A stretch of 30,584 bases of DNA from a virus: positions 1-30,584 of IMG/VR virus record IMGVR_UViG_3300037193_000556. One strand, written 5' to 3'. The position numbers were made by a program, and so were the translations under genes. Under the pieces are notes generated by a model. The model worked only from the letters and a program-made list of their open reading frames with translations, ran no database searches and had not been told where the DNA came from. Positions 1-7,831 of this stretch are shown here, one piece after another. Each line of letters begins with the position of its first letter. The stretch's first letter is position 1.

Positions 1-20
1 CAACCTCCGGGAGAGGGGCA

Positions 21-320
21 GTGAATCGCTTCTACGTGCAGTGGTGGGAGCGAAGCCAACTGATATCGCTGGCGCTTCTGCCGCGACTTCGCCTAACCGT
101 TGGATCGTCCATTGGTATCGGCTTCGCGTGGCTCACCGCATGGTTTCATGTGTGGCTGCGCACCGATCGTGGTCCGCACGATACGACGATGATCGAGATA
201 CTGCCGCATCTATGGTTTCACTGGCATCGACATTGGGGCTGTGGCATCCACCTATGGTGGCTGCAATGGAAGGGTCACGTATGGCTCTATAGGCCGAACA
301 ACACTGGAGCTAGGCAGTGA
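21..320 (+). CDS. small Trp/His-rich hypothetical protein
   Basis: A 99-residue ORF from a GTG with a purine-rich GAGAGGGG just upstream. The product is strikingly rich in Trp and His, with WHRHWGCGIHLWWLQWKGHVW near the C-terminus and a hydrophobic stretch at about residues 15-45 that could be a membrane segment. Its end overlaps the next gene by four bases (GTGA), as real phage gene pairs in this window do. I do not recognise a family. Short Trp-rich proteins of this kind occur in phage early or accessory regions, but no function follows from that. A second + frame overlaps much of it and looks like a shadow. Confidence 0.5.
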   Translation: MNRFYVQWWERSQLISLALLPRLRLTVGSSIGIGFAWLTAWFHVWLRTDRGPHDTTMIEILPHLWFHWHRHWGCGIHLWWLQWKGHVWLYRPNNTGARQ

Positions 321-793
321 GGAAGCTCGACGGCAGAAGTAGGCATCCCCTATGGGGCGTATGGCACGGCATGATGGGTCGGTGTTACTACCCCTCAGCT
401 GCAAAGTATGCCTACTACGGTGGACGAGGGATAAATGTCTGCGAAAGATGGAAGGATTTTTGGTCTTTTGCTGAAGACATGTCGCCAAGGTCGGATGGCT
501 GCTTCCTTGATCGTATCGACAACAATCTAGGTTACTCGCCAGAGAACTGCAGATGGGCGACGAAGGATACCCATCACAACAATAAACGTGATGCCGTTGT
601 CCTTCAGTGGAAGGACAAGAGTATGACCGTTGCTCAATGGTCGCGAGAACTTGGCATGCACCCGAAGACGCTTGGGTTGCGCATCGCTCGTGGATGGTCA
701 ATTGAGGATGCGTTAACGGCTCCATCCAAGCGAGGACGAAGGAAGGACATAAAGCGAATTCAAGCGCGCGGAGCCGAAAATGCGATTGTCTGA
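317..793 (+). CDS. HNH/AP2-like phage homing-endonuclease-type protein
   Basis: A 158-residue protein of the widespread phage family with a YYGGRGINVCERW motif (about residues 33-45), then FLDRIDNNLGYSPENCRWAT (about 63-82) and NNKR. This order (YGGRGI, W..F..F, DRIDN.GY.P.NCRW.T) is typical of small HNH-like or AP2-like proteins thought to be relatives of free-standing homing endonucleases. The first His of a classic HNH motif is not obvious here, so it may bind DNA without cutting. Residues 100-135 (MTVAQWSRELGMHPKTLGLR) look like the helix-turn-helix often appended to homing endonucleases. The gene is visibly more AT-rich than its neighbours, which suggests a recent insertion. It starts at a GTG overlapping the upstream stop. 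Confidence 0.7.
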   Translation: MRKLDGRSRHPLWGVWHGMMGRCYYPSAAKYAYYGGRGINVCERWKDFWSFAEDMSPRSDGCFLDRIDNNLGYSPENCRWATKDTHHNNKRDAVVLQWKDKSMTVAQWSRELGMHPKTLGLRIARGWSIEDALTAPSKRGRRKDIKRIQARGAENAIV

Positions 794-1163
794 AGAGCAG
801 TACGCCGAGCTGATGCGCCGCCGGTCCATTCCGATCGCGTCGCCTCCGCCGTCCGCCAAGAAATCGAAGTACCGCAACGTCCGCTGCGAGTCGGCCGATG
901 GCAAGAGCTTCGACTCCAAGCTTGAGCGCGACTACTACGAACAGTTGCTGCTGCGGTGGAAGGCCGGCGACATCCTGTGGTTCGTCAGGCAGGTGACGTT
1001 CGAACTCTGCGGTGGGGTCAAGTATCGCTGTGACTTCCTGGTGGTCACGGCGGCCGGCGTCGAAGTTGTCGACACGACCGGTGTGATGACCAGAACCAAA
1101 ATCAACAAATTGAAGCAGATCAAAGCTCGCTATGGCATCGACGTGAAGTTGGTACGGAAATGA
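780..1163 (+). CDS. DUF1064-like nuclease-fold protein
   Basis: A 127-residue protein matching the DUF1064 pattern: KYRNVRCESADGKSFDSKLE (about 30-49), a Tyr-rich helix, then YRCDFLVV and EVVDTTGVMT. Members are phage proteins with a PD-(D/E)XK-like fold, sometimes proposed as Holliday-junction resolvases. The family consensus near the last motif is (E/D)DVKG, supplying the catalytic Lys. Here the equivalent is VDTTG, with Thr where Lys is expected, so catalysis may be lost. The Asp of CDF and the Glu of SKLE are kept. The ATG overlaps the end of the endonuclease-like gene by 14 bases. Family assignment is from motif memory. Confidence 0.7.
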   Translation: MRLSEEQYAELMRRRSIPIASPPPSAKKSKYRNVRCESADGKSFDSKLERDYYEQLLLRWKAGDILWFVRQVTFELCGGVKYRCDFLVVTAAGVEVVDTTGVMTRTKINKLKQIKARYGIDVKLVRK

Positions 1164-1241
1164 ATCTGCAAGAGAAAGCGGGTTCGGGCCCGTTACGGGA
1201 TAGAAGTTCAAATTGTACGAAGTGGAGGCTTTTAGTTACTG

Positions 1242-2174
1242 ATGCGATCGATACTGACAATCCTGGCGACGTTTGTTCTGACCCTGGCGTGGTCGGCGGG
1301 CACTGAAGAGACACAAACGGCGGTCAAGCTTTACCGCGGCACGTCGATTATCGCTGCGAGCGATCCGAACCACGCGACGTATCGACCGAACTTCACGTTC
1401 GATGCCTGCACGGCGTTGAAGGCTGAACGCTGGCAGGCCGAGGCGGCCACCAAGACATCCGGATCCAAGGTCACATACAAGTGCCAGGTCGAGGAACGGT
1501 CCATCATCACGTTCCATCCGGCCCCGACATGCCCAGCATTGCCGGCTCCTGAAGCTCGTGTAGTGGATTGCCCAGCCGGCACGACTGGCGCCTACACGCA
1601 GACGCTCTCGTACACATCCTCGCCGTATCCGACATGCGCTGTACCGGGTGAGTGGACGCCGGCTGAGCCGCCGGCGAGCATCTGCGTTCCTGTTCCGCCG
1701 CCGACCGAGCAATGGACCTTTTGCTCGAACGAATACCAGACGTGCTCATTCAGCGGCACGCGCCGTGCGCGCTTCGGCCTCAACACAAGTTGGGTCGAGC
1801 GCGATGTGACGGCTTCGGGCGGTGGCGTGCCGTGCCGAATCGCGACGTTCGGTAGTGATCCTGTTCCCGGTGCGACGAAGCGATGCGAGTTGCTCGCGGT
1901 GACGACTGAGCCGACCTTCACGGCGACGCTGTCTTGGACGCCACCCACCCAGAACTCAGACGCCACCACGCTCACCAATCTCGCCGGCTACCGGATCCAC
2001 TACGGCGCATCGCCCACTGAATTGGTTTCGACGGTTCAGATCACGACCCCTGGCGCCAGTAGCTACACGATTAGCAACCTTGCCGCAGGCACCTATTACT
2101 TCGCGGTGCGTGCGTATACGTCAGCCGGGACAGAGAGCCTCAACTCCAACATCGTCAACAAGGTTGTCAACTGA
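1242..2174 (+). CDS. secreted protein with C-terminal fibronectin type III domain
   Basis: A 310-residue protein with an N-terminal signal peptide (MRSILTILATFVLTLAWSAG). Residues about 160-225 hold a Cys-containing module (QWTFCSNEYQTCSFSGTRRA, later FGSDPVPG, ending with Cys) of a type seen in secreted carbohydrate-associated proteins. Residues about 225-310 form a fibronectin type III domain (TATLSWTPPT, AGYRIHYG, YTISNLAAGTYYFAVRAY). A Pro-rich linker, AEPPASICVPVPPPTEQW, sits between halves. Eight or more Cys suggest disulfides and export. A GGAGG lies 13 nt before the ATG. A secreted FnIII protein upstream of the terminase genes is more likely an accessory protein (surface binding or lysogenic conversion) than a core virion part. 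Confidence 0.7.
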   Translation: MRSILTILATFVLTLAWSAGTEETQTAVKLYRGTSIIAASDPNHATYRPNFTFDACTALKAERWQAEAATKTSGSKVTYKCQVEERSIITFHPAPTCPALPAPEARVVDCPAGTTGAYTQTLSYTSSPYPTCAVPGEWTPAEPPASICVPVPPPTEQWTFCSNEYQTCSFSGTRRARFGLNTSWVERDVTASGGGVPCRIATFGSDPVPGATKRCELLAVTTEPTFTATLSWTPPTQNSDATTLTNLAGYRIHYGASPTELVSTVQITTPGASSYTISNLAAGTYYFAVRAYTSAGTESLNSNIVNKVVN

Positions 2175-2425
2175 TGACGTTCGTAACGTCCACATGGCAT
2201 GAGTTCAGGGGGCAGCGCCTCTCGATACGCGAGATCTCTCGCCTCACGGGCCTTAGCGCGTGGACGTTGCGCAAACGACGTCAGCGCGGCATTCCATTGG
2301 ACGAGCCCATTTACACGCCGAAGTCAAAGCAGAAGAGACCTCAGTTGACCGGCGACTTGCAGCGGGATGTCGAGTCGATTGTGCGCTGGATGCATCGACG
2401 GGCAGCGAGGGTTAAGCGGCTATGA
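2174..2425 (+). CDS. small basic helix-turn-helix-like protein
   Basis: An 83-residue basic protein whose ATG overlaps the upstream TGA (TGATG). The centre reads LSIREISRLTGLSAWTLRKR followed by RQRGIPLDEPI, which fits a helix-turn-helix of the kind found in MerR/Xre-like excisionases and in the DNA-binding tail of homing endonucleases. The endonuclease-like product at 317-793 has a similar C-terminal segment, so this may be a free-standing relative. Regulatory or DNA-binding function is inferred only from this motif. Confidence 0.55.
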   Translation: MTFVTSTWHEFRGQRLSIREISRLTGLSAWTLRKRRQRGIPLDEPIYTPKSKQKRPQLTGDLQRDVESIVRWMHRRAARVKRL

Positions 2426-2625
2426 CGCGCACAGCCATCATCGTCGGGTTACTAGCCATCCTTGCCGGACTGCTTCTTGCGGAACGCTCGGATGAGGCCC
2501 GCTTTGGGCCGCACGACAAGGACTGCGTAGATCCCGCGTCGCCAGCGCTCAACAGGCTTCCCGCGCCTCGCCCGTTCTTCGTCCAGATCGATCGGCTTAT
2601 TTTTTGTCATTCAGGCCATAACTGA
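2422..2625 (+). CDS. small exported or membrane-anchored hypothetical protein
   Basis: A 67-residue protein starting at an ATG that overlaps the upstream TGA (ATGA). Residues 1-21 (MTRTAIIVGLLAILAGLLLA) are a signal peptide or single N-terminal membrane anchor. The remainder is polar and Pro-rich with two Cys. No family recognised. The tight overlap and hydrophobic leader make it plausible as a gene. Confidence 0.5.
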   Translation: MTRTAIIVGLLAILAGLLLAERSDEARFGPHDKDCVDPASPALNRLPAPRPFFVQIDRLIFCHSGHN

Positions 2626-2637
2626 GTTGGAGGCTAT

Positions 2638-2871
2638 ATGTTCCTGGCACGAGTGATTCCGGGCAGGAAGCCGCAAGTGTACTGCCTCACCGGGTCATTG
2701 CACTTCCCCCGCGCGTGGCGCTTCGTCTCTTACGGGCGAGGGGCTGCCGCGATCGACTCGACTCAGACCGCGGCACTCAAGGCAGCCAGCCGGTTGACCC
2801 GCTCGGAATTCGTGGGAATCATGGGCCTAAGTGGCGAGTCGCCCCACATGCATGCGAATGGATTCGTATGA
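2638..2871 (+). CDS. small hypothetical protein
   Basis: A 77-residue protein with a GGAGG four bases upstream of the ATG. It has no clear membrane segment. The sequence is mixed alpha/beta in character (VYCLTGSLHFPRAWRFVSYG) and not recognised. Its stop overlaps the next small ORF by ATGA. Confidence 0.5.
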   Translation: MFLARVIPGRKPQVYCLTGSLHFPRAWRFVSYGRGAAAIDSTQTAALKAASRLTRSEFVGIMGLSGESPHMHANGFV

Positions 2872-2966
2872 AGAAACCGCCAACGCCAGCGGCATCAAAT
2901 GCTCCCTCGAAGGATTTCGGATGCGCGGCTGGCAAGAATTTGACAGTGATCTCAGTTCAGGAATGA
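2868..2966 (+). CDS. possible 32-residue peptide gene
   Basis: An ATGA overlap with the upstream gene starts a 32-codon ORF (MKKPPTPAASNAPSKDFGCA...). It is basic at the N-terminus, Pro/Ala-rich and of low complexity. Support is only the coupled start and the fact that it exactly fills the gap before the terminase small subunit. It could equally be non-coding. Confidence 0.3.
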   Translation: MKKPPTPAASNAPSKDFGCAAGKNLTVISVQE

Positions 2967-2975
2967 ATCAGGGCA

Positions 2976-3284
2976 ATGGCTAAGTTCGTCAAAGGACAGT
3001 CCGGAAACCCGGGGGGCCGGCCAAAAGCCGAGACGACGCTTCGGGAGCTGGCGCGCACCCATACCGAAACGGCGCTCAAGACGCTGGTGCAGATCATGAA
3101 GAACAAGCGGTACTCGCCCCAGGCTCGGGCGTATGCGGCGAATTCGGTGCTGGACCGCGGATATGGGAAGCCGGCGCAGTCCGTTGACCTGACCAACAGC
3201 GACGGCTCGCTTGCATCGGCATGGGCGGCTGCCAGGGCGGAAATGGAGCAGGTCGATCAGGAGGAGCAGCGTGTCGAGCACTGA
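2976..3284 (+). CDS. probable terminase small subunit (DUF5681-like)
   Basis: A 102-residue protein opening with FVKGQSGNPGGRPK, the signature of the DUF5681 family, which is usually encoded immediately upstream of phage large terminases. The rest is helical (TTLRELARTHTETALKTLVQ, then ARAYAANSVLDRGYGKP), as expected for a DNA-recognising small terminase that forms a ring on the packaging site. It is short for a complete TerS but normal for this family. The acidic C-terminus (MEQVDQEEQRVEH) would fit contact with the large subunit. The role rests on the motif and on position one gene before TerL. Confidence 0.72.
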   Translation: MAKFVKGQSGNPGGRPKAETTLRELARTHTETALKTLVQIMKNKRYSPQARAYAANSVLDRGYGKPAQSVDLTNSDGSLASAWAAARAEMEQVDQEEQRVEH

Positions 3285-3459
3285 GCAACGCCACACCCTG
3301 ACGCTCGAACCGCAACCGATCGCCGATCAGTGGATGGCAAAATGCATCTGCGGCTGGCGCTCAACAGCGTCGTTCTACGAATTTCACAACCGAGAAACAT
3401 TGCTGGAAGAGCTTCGTAAGCGGTTCAAAGAACATTTGGAGGCGCCAGTGAAAAATTAG
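3271..3459 (+). CDS. small hypothetical protein between terminase genes
   Basis: I place the start at the GTG at 3271 because a GGAGG lies six bases upstream; in-frame starts further up lack such a site. The product is 62 residues and contains MAKCICGWRSTASFYEFHNR followed by a charged helix (LLEELRKRFKEHLE). The CxC pair and aromatic residues suggest half of a zinc-ribbon-like fold, but a full metal site is not seen. It overlaps the end of the small terminase gene, and its TAG (3457-3459) overlaps the proposed ATT start of the large terminase. Confidence 0.55.
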   Translation: MSSTEQRHTLTLEPQPIADQWMAKCICGWRSTASFYEFHNRETLLEELRKRFKEHLEAPVKN

Positions 3460-5038
3460 CGCCGCTTCCGCGCACGTCTTCGAGTTCAACGCCGAGGAAC
3501 TCTCCTATTTCAAGCACCAAGCGCGCCTTGAGCCGGTCAAGTTCGCGCGCGCGGTGCTACAACTCAAGCGCCTGCCGGGTGAGGCCAAGCCCGGCGACCG
3601 CAACTACAAGCCCGAGATCGACTGGTCCCTGGATGACTGGCAGGTCGAGCTACTGGAGTCGGTGGCGGACATCGAGCGCAAGCGCCTCGGGCTGAAAACG
3701 CGCTTCAACCACGAGGGCAAGGCCAATATCACCATCCGGGCGTGCCGCGGCGTCGGCAAGACGTTTGGCATCGCTGTCCTGGCGCACATCTGGGGATTCG
3801 CCTACGACCCCATGGTGATCCCGGTGATGGCTCCCAAGCTGGAGCACATCAAAACCCGGTTCCTGGGCGAGTTCACGAAGATCCAGCAGCGCGCCATTCC
3901 GGGATATGCACAGCTGATGCACGTTGGCGCCATCCAGGTGCATTGGCATGGCGTGGAGCCGAAGAACCATTTCCTTATCGCCGAGACCGCGAAGCATCCC
4001 GAGAACATCCAGGGCCTGCGCCGGCGCTTCACGCTGTACCTGATGGACGAATCCTCGGGCGTAGAGGAGCCCATCTTCCCGGTTATCCACGGAAACCTGG
4101 GAGCCACGGACATTGGCGTATTCGTGATGATCGGCAACCCGACCAAGAACCAGGGCTCATTCGCCGACAGCCACCTGAAGCCCAAGCTGGCCCAGGACTA
4201 CTACCGCATGCACGTCGGTCCAAACGACTCGATTCGGTTCCAGCGCTCATGGATGGAAAAGATGATTCGCCACTATGGCGCCGATTCGCCGATCGTGCGG
4301 ATTCACTGCATGGGCGAGTTCGCGGCCGACGATGCCAATCAGCTCATCTCGACGTATTGGATCGCGGCGGCATTCCTTCGTGAGTTCGTCACCGATGGTT
4401 CCTTGCCTCGCTTGCGTGTGTCTGTGGACGTCGCCGACGGTGGCGAGGATGAGACCGTCGTCACTGTGGCCAAGCACTTCGACAGCCATACGCGGGTGCT
4501 TAGGCAAAAGTCGTTCTCGTTCGGGTTGGAGCGCGCCCAGATTGATGCCGCCGACGCTGCCGAGCGCATGTTCCTGGAGTATGGCGGCCGAAAGGACATT
4601 GACGATTTCGTTGTCGACTCATTGGGTGTGGGCTCAGGATGCGCGGGCGAGCTCTACCGCCGCGGCTACCGTGTCGTTCGTTACCGCGGCGGTGATGCCT
4701 CGGACAAGCCCGAAAAGTGGCGCAACAGGCGCACACAAAGCTATCTTGTCACCCGCGACGCATTTCGTGACGGACTGATCTCATTTGCCGACGATGCAAT
4801 CGATGATCCTGAAGAACTGGAGGCACAGCTTTGCAGCGTGAAGCGCAAAATCGTCGGCGACGATAAGTTAGAAGATTTGGTCACGCGCGAGGAAATGCGC
4901 AGGGAGGGCATCAAAAGCCCAGACCGGGCCGACTCACTGGTCATGCAGAATGCGACACAGGCGCCAATCTTCGGCGGGCGTGGCACTGAAGTCGAAACCG
5001 TTGTCGTGCAGTCCACCGTCCTGGATGGGCTGATGTGA
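3455..5038 (+). CDS. terL: terminase large subunit, proposed ATT start
   Basis: The ATPase-nuclease motor that packages DNA into the prohead. From 3455 the product is 527 residues. A Walker A (RACRGVGKTFG) lies near residue 95-105, Walker B (LYLMDESSGV) near 194-203, a coupling-motif-like GNPTKNQGSF near 228, and nuclease-domain acids in SVDVADGGEDETVV near 323 and VDSLGVGSG later. The first ordinary start in frame is the GTG at 3554. The 33 codons before it (including YFKHQARLEPVKFARAVLQL) resemble the conserved N-terminus of this terminase family, so that GTG would truncate it. The frame is closed by a TGA at 3449. The only plausible initiator in the gap is ATT at 3455, twelve bases after a GGAGG and overlapping the upstream TAG. 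Confidence 0.9.
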   Translation: MSAASAHVFEFNAEELSYFKHQARLEPVKFARAVLQLKRLPGEAKPGDRNYKPEIDWSLDDWQVELLESVADIERKRLGLKTRFNHEGKANITIRACRGVGKTFGIAVLAHIWGFAYDPMVIPVMAPKLEHIKTRFLGEFTKIQQRAIPGYAQLMHVGAIQVHWHGVEPKNHFLIAETAKHPENIQGLRRRFTLYLMDESSGVEEPIFPVIHGNLGATDIGVFVMIGNPTKNQGSFADSHLKPKLAQDYYRMHVGPNDSIRFQRSWMEKMIRHYGADSPIVRIHCMGEFAADDANQLISTYWIAAAFLREFVTDGSLPRLRVSVDVADGGEDETVVTVAKHFDSHTRVLRQKSFSFGLERAQIDAADAAERMFLEYGGRKDIDDFVVDSLGVGSGCAGELYRRGYRVVRYRGGDASDKPEKWRNRRTQSYLVTRDAFRDGLISFADDAIDDPEELEAQLCSVKRKIVGDDKLEDLVTREEMRREGIKSPDRADSLVMQNATQAPIFGGRGTEVETVVVQSTVLDGLM

Positions 5039-7521
5039 TGGCCTGGCGCGACTTCTTCCGCACCAAGGCCCCGGCGCTCAGCGATACCTACCGCGATCAG
5101 CCCTCGGATGTTGTCGTCACGCACGACATTAACGAGCACTGGCAATCGGTGCTGGAGGGCAAGCGCTGGAATCCCGACGACCTCGTAGGCGCCAAGGGCC
5201 TGCCGATCTACAGCAAGATGCTCGTGGACGAGCAGGTCAAGAGCGTCACCGAATTCAAACTCAACGCGATTCTCGGGCGTGGCTACCAGTTCAAGTTTCC
5301 GGGCAAGACGAAGCTCAGCAAGACCGAGCAGGCCGAGCGTATCGCCGTGTTCGAGACCGTCCTGCGCAAGATGCGCGGATCGTTCGTGGACGCCCTGGAG
5401 GGCATCGCGAGCGGCCGTGAGTTCGGGTTCAGCATCACCGAGAAGGTGTACGGCGACATCGAAGTCGAATCGAAGACCTACACCGGCATCAACATGCTGC
5501 TTACCCGCGATCCTGGCTCGTTTGATTTCTACGCCGACGATTACGGGTTGCTCAAGAAGATCGAGCAGCGCACGAGCAAGGCCGCGAACATCCACGTCGA
5601 TCGTGACAAGGTCATCCACTACGTGCACAAGCCGAAGTGGGATCTGATCTACGGGCGCTCTGAACTTCGATCAGCCTATCGCGCGTGGTACGCCAAGGAT
5701 CAGCTGGTCAAGCTCTGGCTGATGCACCTGGAGAAGTTCGGCTCCGGTGTGTGGAAGGCCATGCAGGACACGGAAGCCAGTCTAACATCGAATTCTCCCG
5801 AGTACGTGGCGCTCAAGGCAGCGCTGGCTAATGTGCGCGCACTGTCGTCCATCATCCTGCCGCCGGGTATCACGGCCGAGGTTGAGTTTCCGAGCACAAC
5901 CGACCAGTACGAGAAGGCGCTTCAGTACTTCGATTTGGCGATCGCCAAGAGCCAGCTGGTGCCGAACCTGCTGGGCCTGTCTCACACCGGGCAGACAGGC
6001 GCTTATTCCCAGTCGCAAACGCAGTTCGAGGCGTTTTTCTGGACGACGAGCGCTGATGGCTCGCGGCTGTCGGAGTGCTTGAACGAGGAACTGTTCCGCG
6101 ACCTTGGCGACCAGAACTGGGGCGACGGCGAGTATCCCTCGTTCTGCTTCAAGCCCGTCAGCGTCGAGCACATCAAGTGGATGCTCACGGCGTGGAAGGA
6201 TCTGCTGGGCATCAAGGCGGTCATCGCCACCGAAGAGGACGAACGCGTCATCCGGCAACTGCTCGAAATGCCCGAGCGCGATCCGGATGCCGAGCCGCTC
6301 GTGGATCCGATGGCCGAGCGCCAGCAGACGCACACGGAAGAGCAGGCGGCCGTGGCCAACGAGCGTGCCGACAAGGAAATGCAGCTGCGCGAGAAGGAAG
6401 CTACGAAAAAGGCCATGATGTCCATGCAGGCTCAATTGGATGAGCTCAAAAGCAAGTTGACTTCCGCGGTCAACGTCACCGTACACAACCCGGCCCCGTC
6501 ACCACCGGCAACCACTACAGATCCAAGTATCAGTAACGCCGGATCAGAGGGCGGCCGGGTTGTCCCTCATGGAAAGTTGCGATCGAGCACGCTGGAGCAG
6601 TTCACGCGCGCGTCGCTGCGGGTGAATTTCTCGGTGATCGAGAAGCGCACGGACGACTTTGCCGAGTCCGCGATTCCTACGCTGGCGACCATTGTGGCGA
6701 AGGCCGCCCGGCGCGCGCTGGGAGATGACGCCAACATGGCCGCGCTGATCGATGAGGATCCGGCCGACGTCGCCGCGCTGGACCTCAATGGCGCCGATCG
6801 TGGCAAGCTGAAGAGCGCCTGCCGTGATCTGCTCGTGCAGTCCTGGACGCTGGGCTCGGAACTGGCCAGCAATGAGATTCAGCGGGCCCGTGGTGAGCGT
6901 ATGGCCTTTGCTGAGCGTCGGGCGCAGTTCGTGAGCCTGCGAGATAACGCGGCTGCGTACTTCGAGACGCAAAGCTTCCGCATGGCCGGCGACACGTCCG
7001 ACCAGGTCAAGAAGATCATCCAGCAGGAGCTGCAGAACGGCATCAAGTTCGGCAAGACCATCCCGGAAGTGCGGGTAGCCATCTGGGAGCGGCTGGTTGC
7101 GAAGGGCCTGACCACGCTGGAGGCGGTACGCGGGACGGAAACATCTGACCCCGTTGTCGAGGCGCTGAACGATCTGCAGTTGCAGGACGTGGCAGACGTG
7201 GCGCCCTACCTCAACACGTTGGTTCGAACGAACACGTTCGAGGCGTTGAACGAGGCCCGATACGCTGAATTCACCGATCCGGCCGTCGCTGACTTCGTCG
7301 AGGGGCTCGAATATGCAGCCGTCCTTGACGCGTCAACCACAACAATTTGCCGAGAACTAAACGGCAAGGTATATCGGGCTGATTCACCGGAGTGGGATTC
7401 GATCCGCCCGCCGAATCACTTCAATTGCAGGTCAGTGCTGGTGCCGATCACGGTGATTGATGGTTGGGATGGGCAGGAATCGCCGCCGTCGAACGCGGAG
7501 CCGGCAGAGGGGTTCAAGTGA
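5038..7521 (+). CDS. portal (DUF935/Mu gp29-like) fused to MuF head-morphogenesis domain
   Basis: A protein of about 827 residues in two parts. Residues about 1-460 match the DUF935 portal family, with YGRSELRSAYRAWYAKDQLV and LWLMHLEKFGSGVWKA as landmarks. Portals form the dodecameric DNA gate at the capsid vertex. Residues about 415-475 are charged, coiled-coil-like and Pro-rich linker. Residues about 530-820 are a MuF-type domain, ending with AVLDASTTTICRELNGKVY and IRPPNHFNCRSVLVP, the diagnostic Cys-His-Cys pattern of Mu gpF and SPP1 gp7. In Mu these are separate proteins. The ATG at 5038 overlaps the terminase TGA; a GTG at 5035 would add one Met. Confidence 0.9.
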   Translation: MAWRDFFRTKAPALSDTYRDQPSDVVVTHDINEHWQSVLEGKRWNPDDLVGAKGLPIYSKMLVDEQVKSVTEFKLNAILGRGYQFKFPGKTKLSKTEQAERIAVFETVLRKMRGSFVDALEGIASGREFGFSITEKVYGDIEVESKTYTGINMLLTRDPGSFDFYADDYGLLKKIEQRTSKAANIHVDRDKVIHYVHKPKWDLIYGRSELRSAYRAWYAKDQLVKLWLMHLEKFGSGVWKAMQDTEASLTSNSPEYVALKAALANVRALSSIILPPGITAEVEFPSTTDQYEKALQYFDLAIAKSQLVPNLLGLSHTGQTGAYSQSQTQFEAFFWTTSADGSRLSECLNEELFRDLGDQNWGDGEYPSFCFKPVSVEHIKWMLTAWKDLLGIKAVIATEEDERVIRQLLEMPERDPDAEPLVDPMAERQQTHTEEQAAVANERADKEMQLREKEATKKAMMSMQAQLDELKSKLTSAVNVTVHNPAPSPPATTTDPSISNAGSEGGRVVPHGKLRSSTLEQFTRASLRVNFSVIEKRTDDFAESAIPTLATIVAKAARRALGDDANMAALIDEDPADVAALDLNGADRGKLKSACRDLLVQSWTLGSELASNEIQRARGERMAFAERRAQFVSLRDNAAAYFETQSFRMAGDTSDQVKKIIQQELQNGIKFGKTIPEVRVAIWERLVAKGLTTLEAVRGTETSDPVVEALNDLQLQDVADVAPYLNTLVRTNTFEALNEARYAEFTDPAVADFVEGLEYAAVLDASTTTICRELNGKVYRADSPEWDSIRPPNHFNCRSVLVPITVIDGWDGQESPPSNAEPAEGFK

Positions 7522-7550
7522 TGTTCTCTAAGGGTACAGACGTTTTGTGA
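7521..7550 (+). CDS. possible nine-codon coupling ORF
   Basis: An ATG overlapping the portal TGA (7519-7521) opens a nine-codon frame, MFSKGTDVL, whose TGA (7548-7550) overlaps the GTG of the next gene. It may carry terminating ribosomes across the gap to the downstream start, which has only a weak ribosome site. The peptide itself is unlikely to be functional. Confidence 0.25.
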   Translation: MFSKGTDVL

Positions 7551-7831
7551 GCCAACCATTTGCCCAACTCGTCTCCAAGCGCGTCGCCCTGCGTTCCGAT
7601 GCGGAGCTGACCGAGACCGCGTTCGAGATGTTCAACCGCTGGTCCATGCTGTCCACGGATAAGCGCGTGCCGCTGGATGAGGTTGCCTGGGTTGCAGCGT
7701 TGCTCGTGAAGGCCGTGAGGTCGTCCGGCATCGATTTGTTGCACAAGAATGAAACGCGGGATGAGAATGGCGCTCGCGTGGTAGGTGTTGTGGCGAGCGA
7801 TGGTGTGAAGCTCGCGGATGGTGCGGGATGA
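7547..7831 (+). CDS. hypothetical protein in head operon
   Basis: A 94-residue protein starting at GTG, the first possible start after an in-frame TAA at 7529. The N-terminal 60 residues look helical (LVSKRVALRSDAELTETAFE, later DEVAWVAALLVKAVR). No family is recognised. It lies between portal-MuF and the protease/scaffold gene and ends with an ATGA overlap, so it is probably a head-assembly accessory protein. Confidence 0.55.
   Translation: MSQPFAQLVSKRVALRSDAELTETAFEMFNRWSMLSTDKRVPLDEVAWVAALLVKAVRSSGIDLLHKNETRDENGARVVGVVASDGVKLADGAG

Noticed and set aside
252-1211. Long minus-strand ORF (319 aa) opposite the first accessory genes
   Set aside because: It is antisense to three overlapping + strand genes with recognisable motifs. 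Its product has no family pattern and no ribosome site was seen.
4741-5628. 295-aa minus-strand ORF across the terminase-portal junction
   Set aside because: It overlaps two well-supported genes and its Leu/Val-rich composition is typical of antisense shadow frames.
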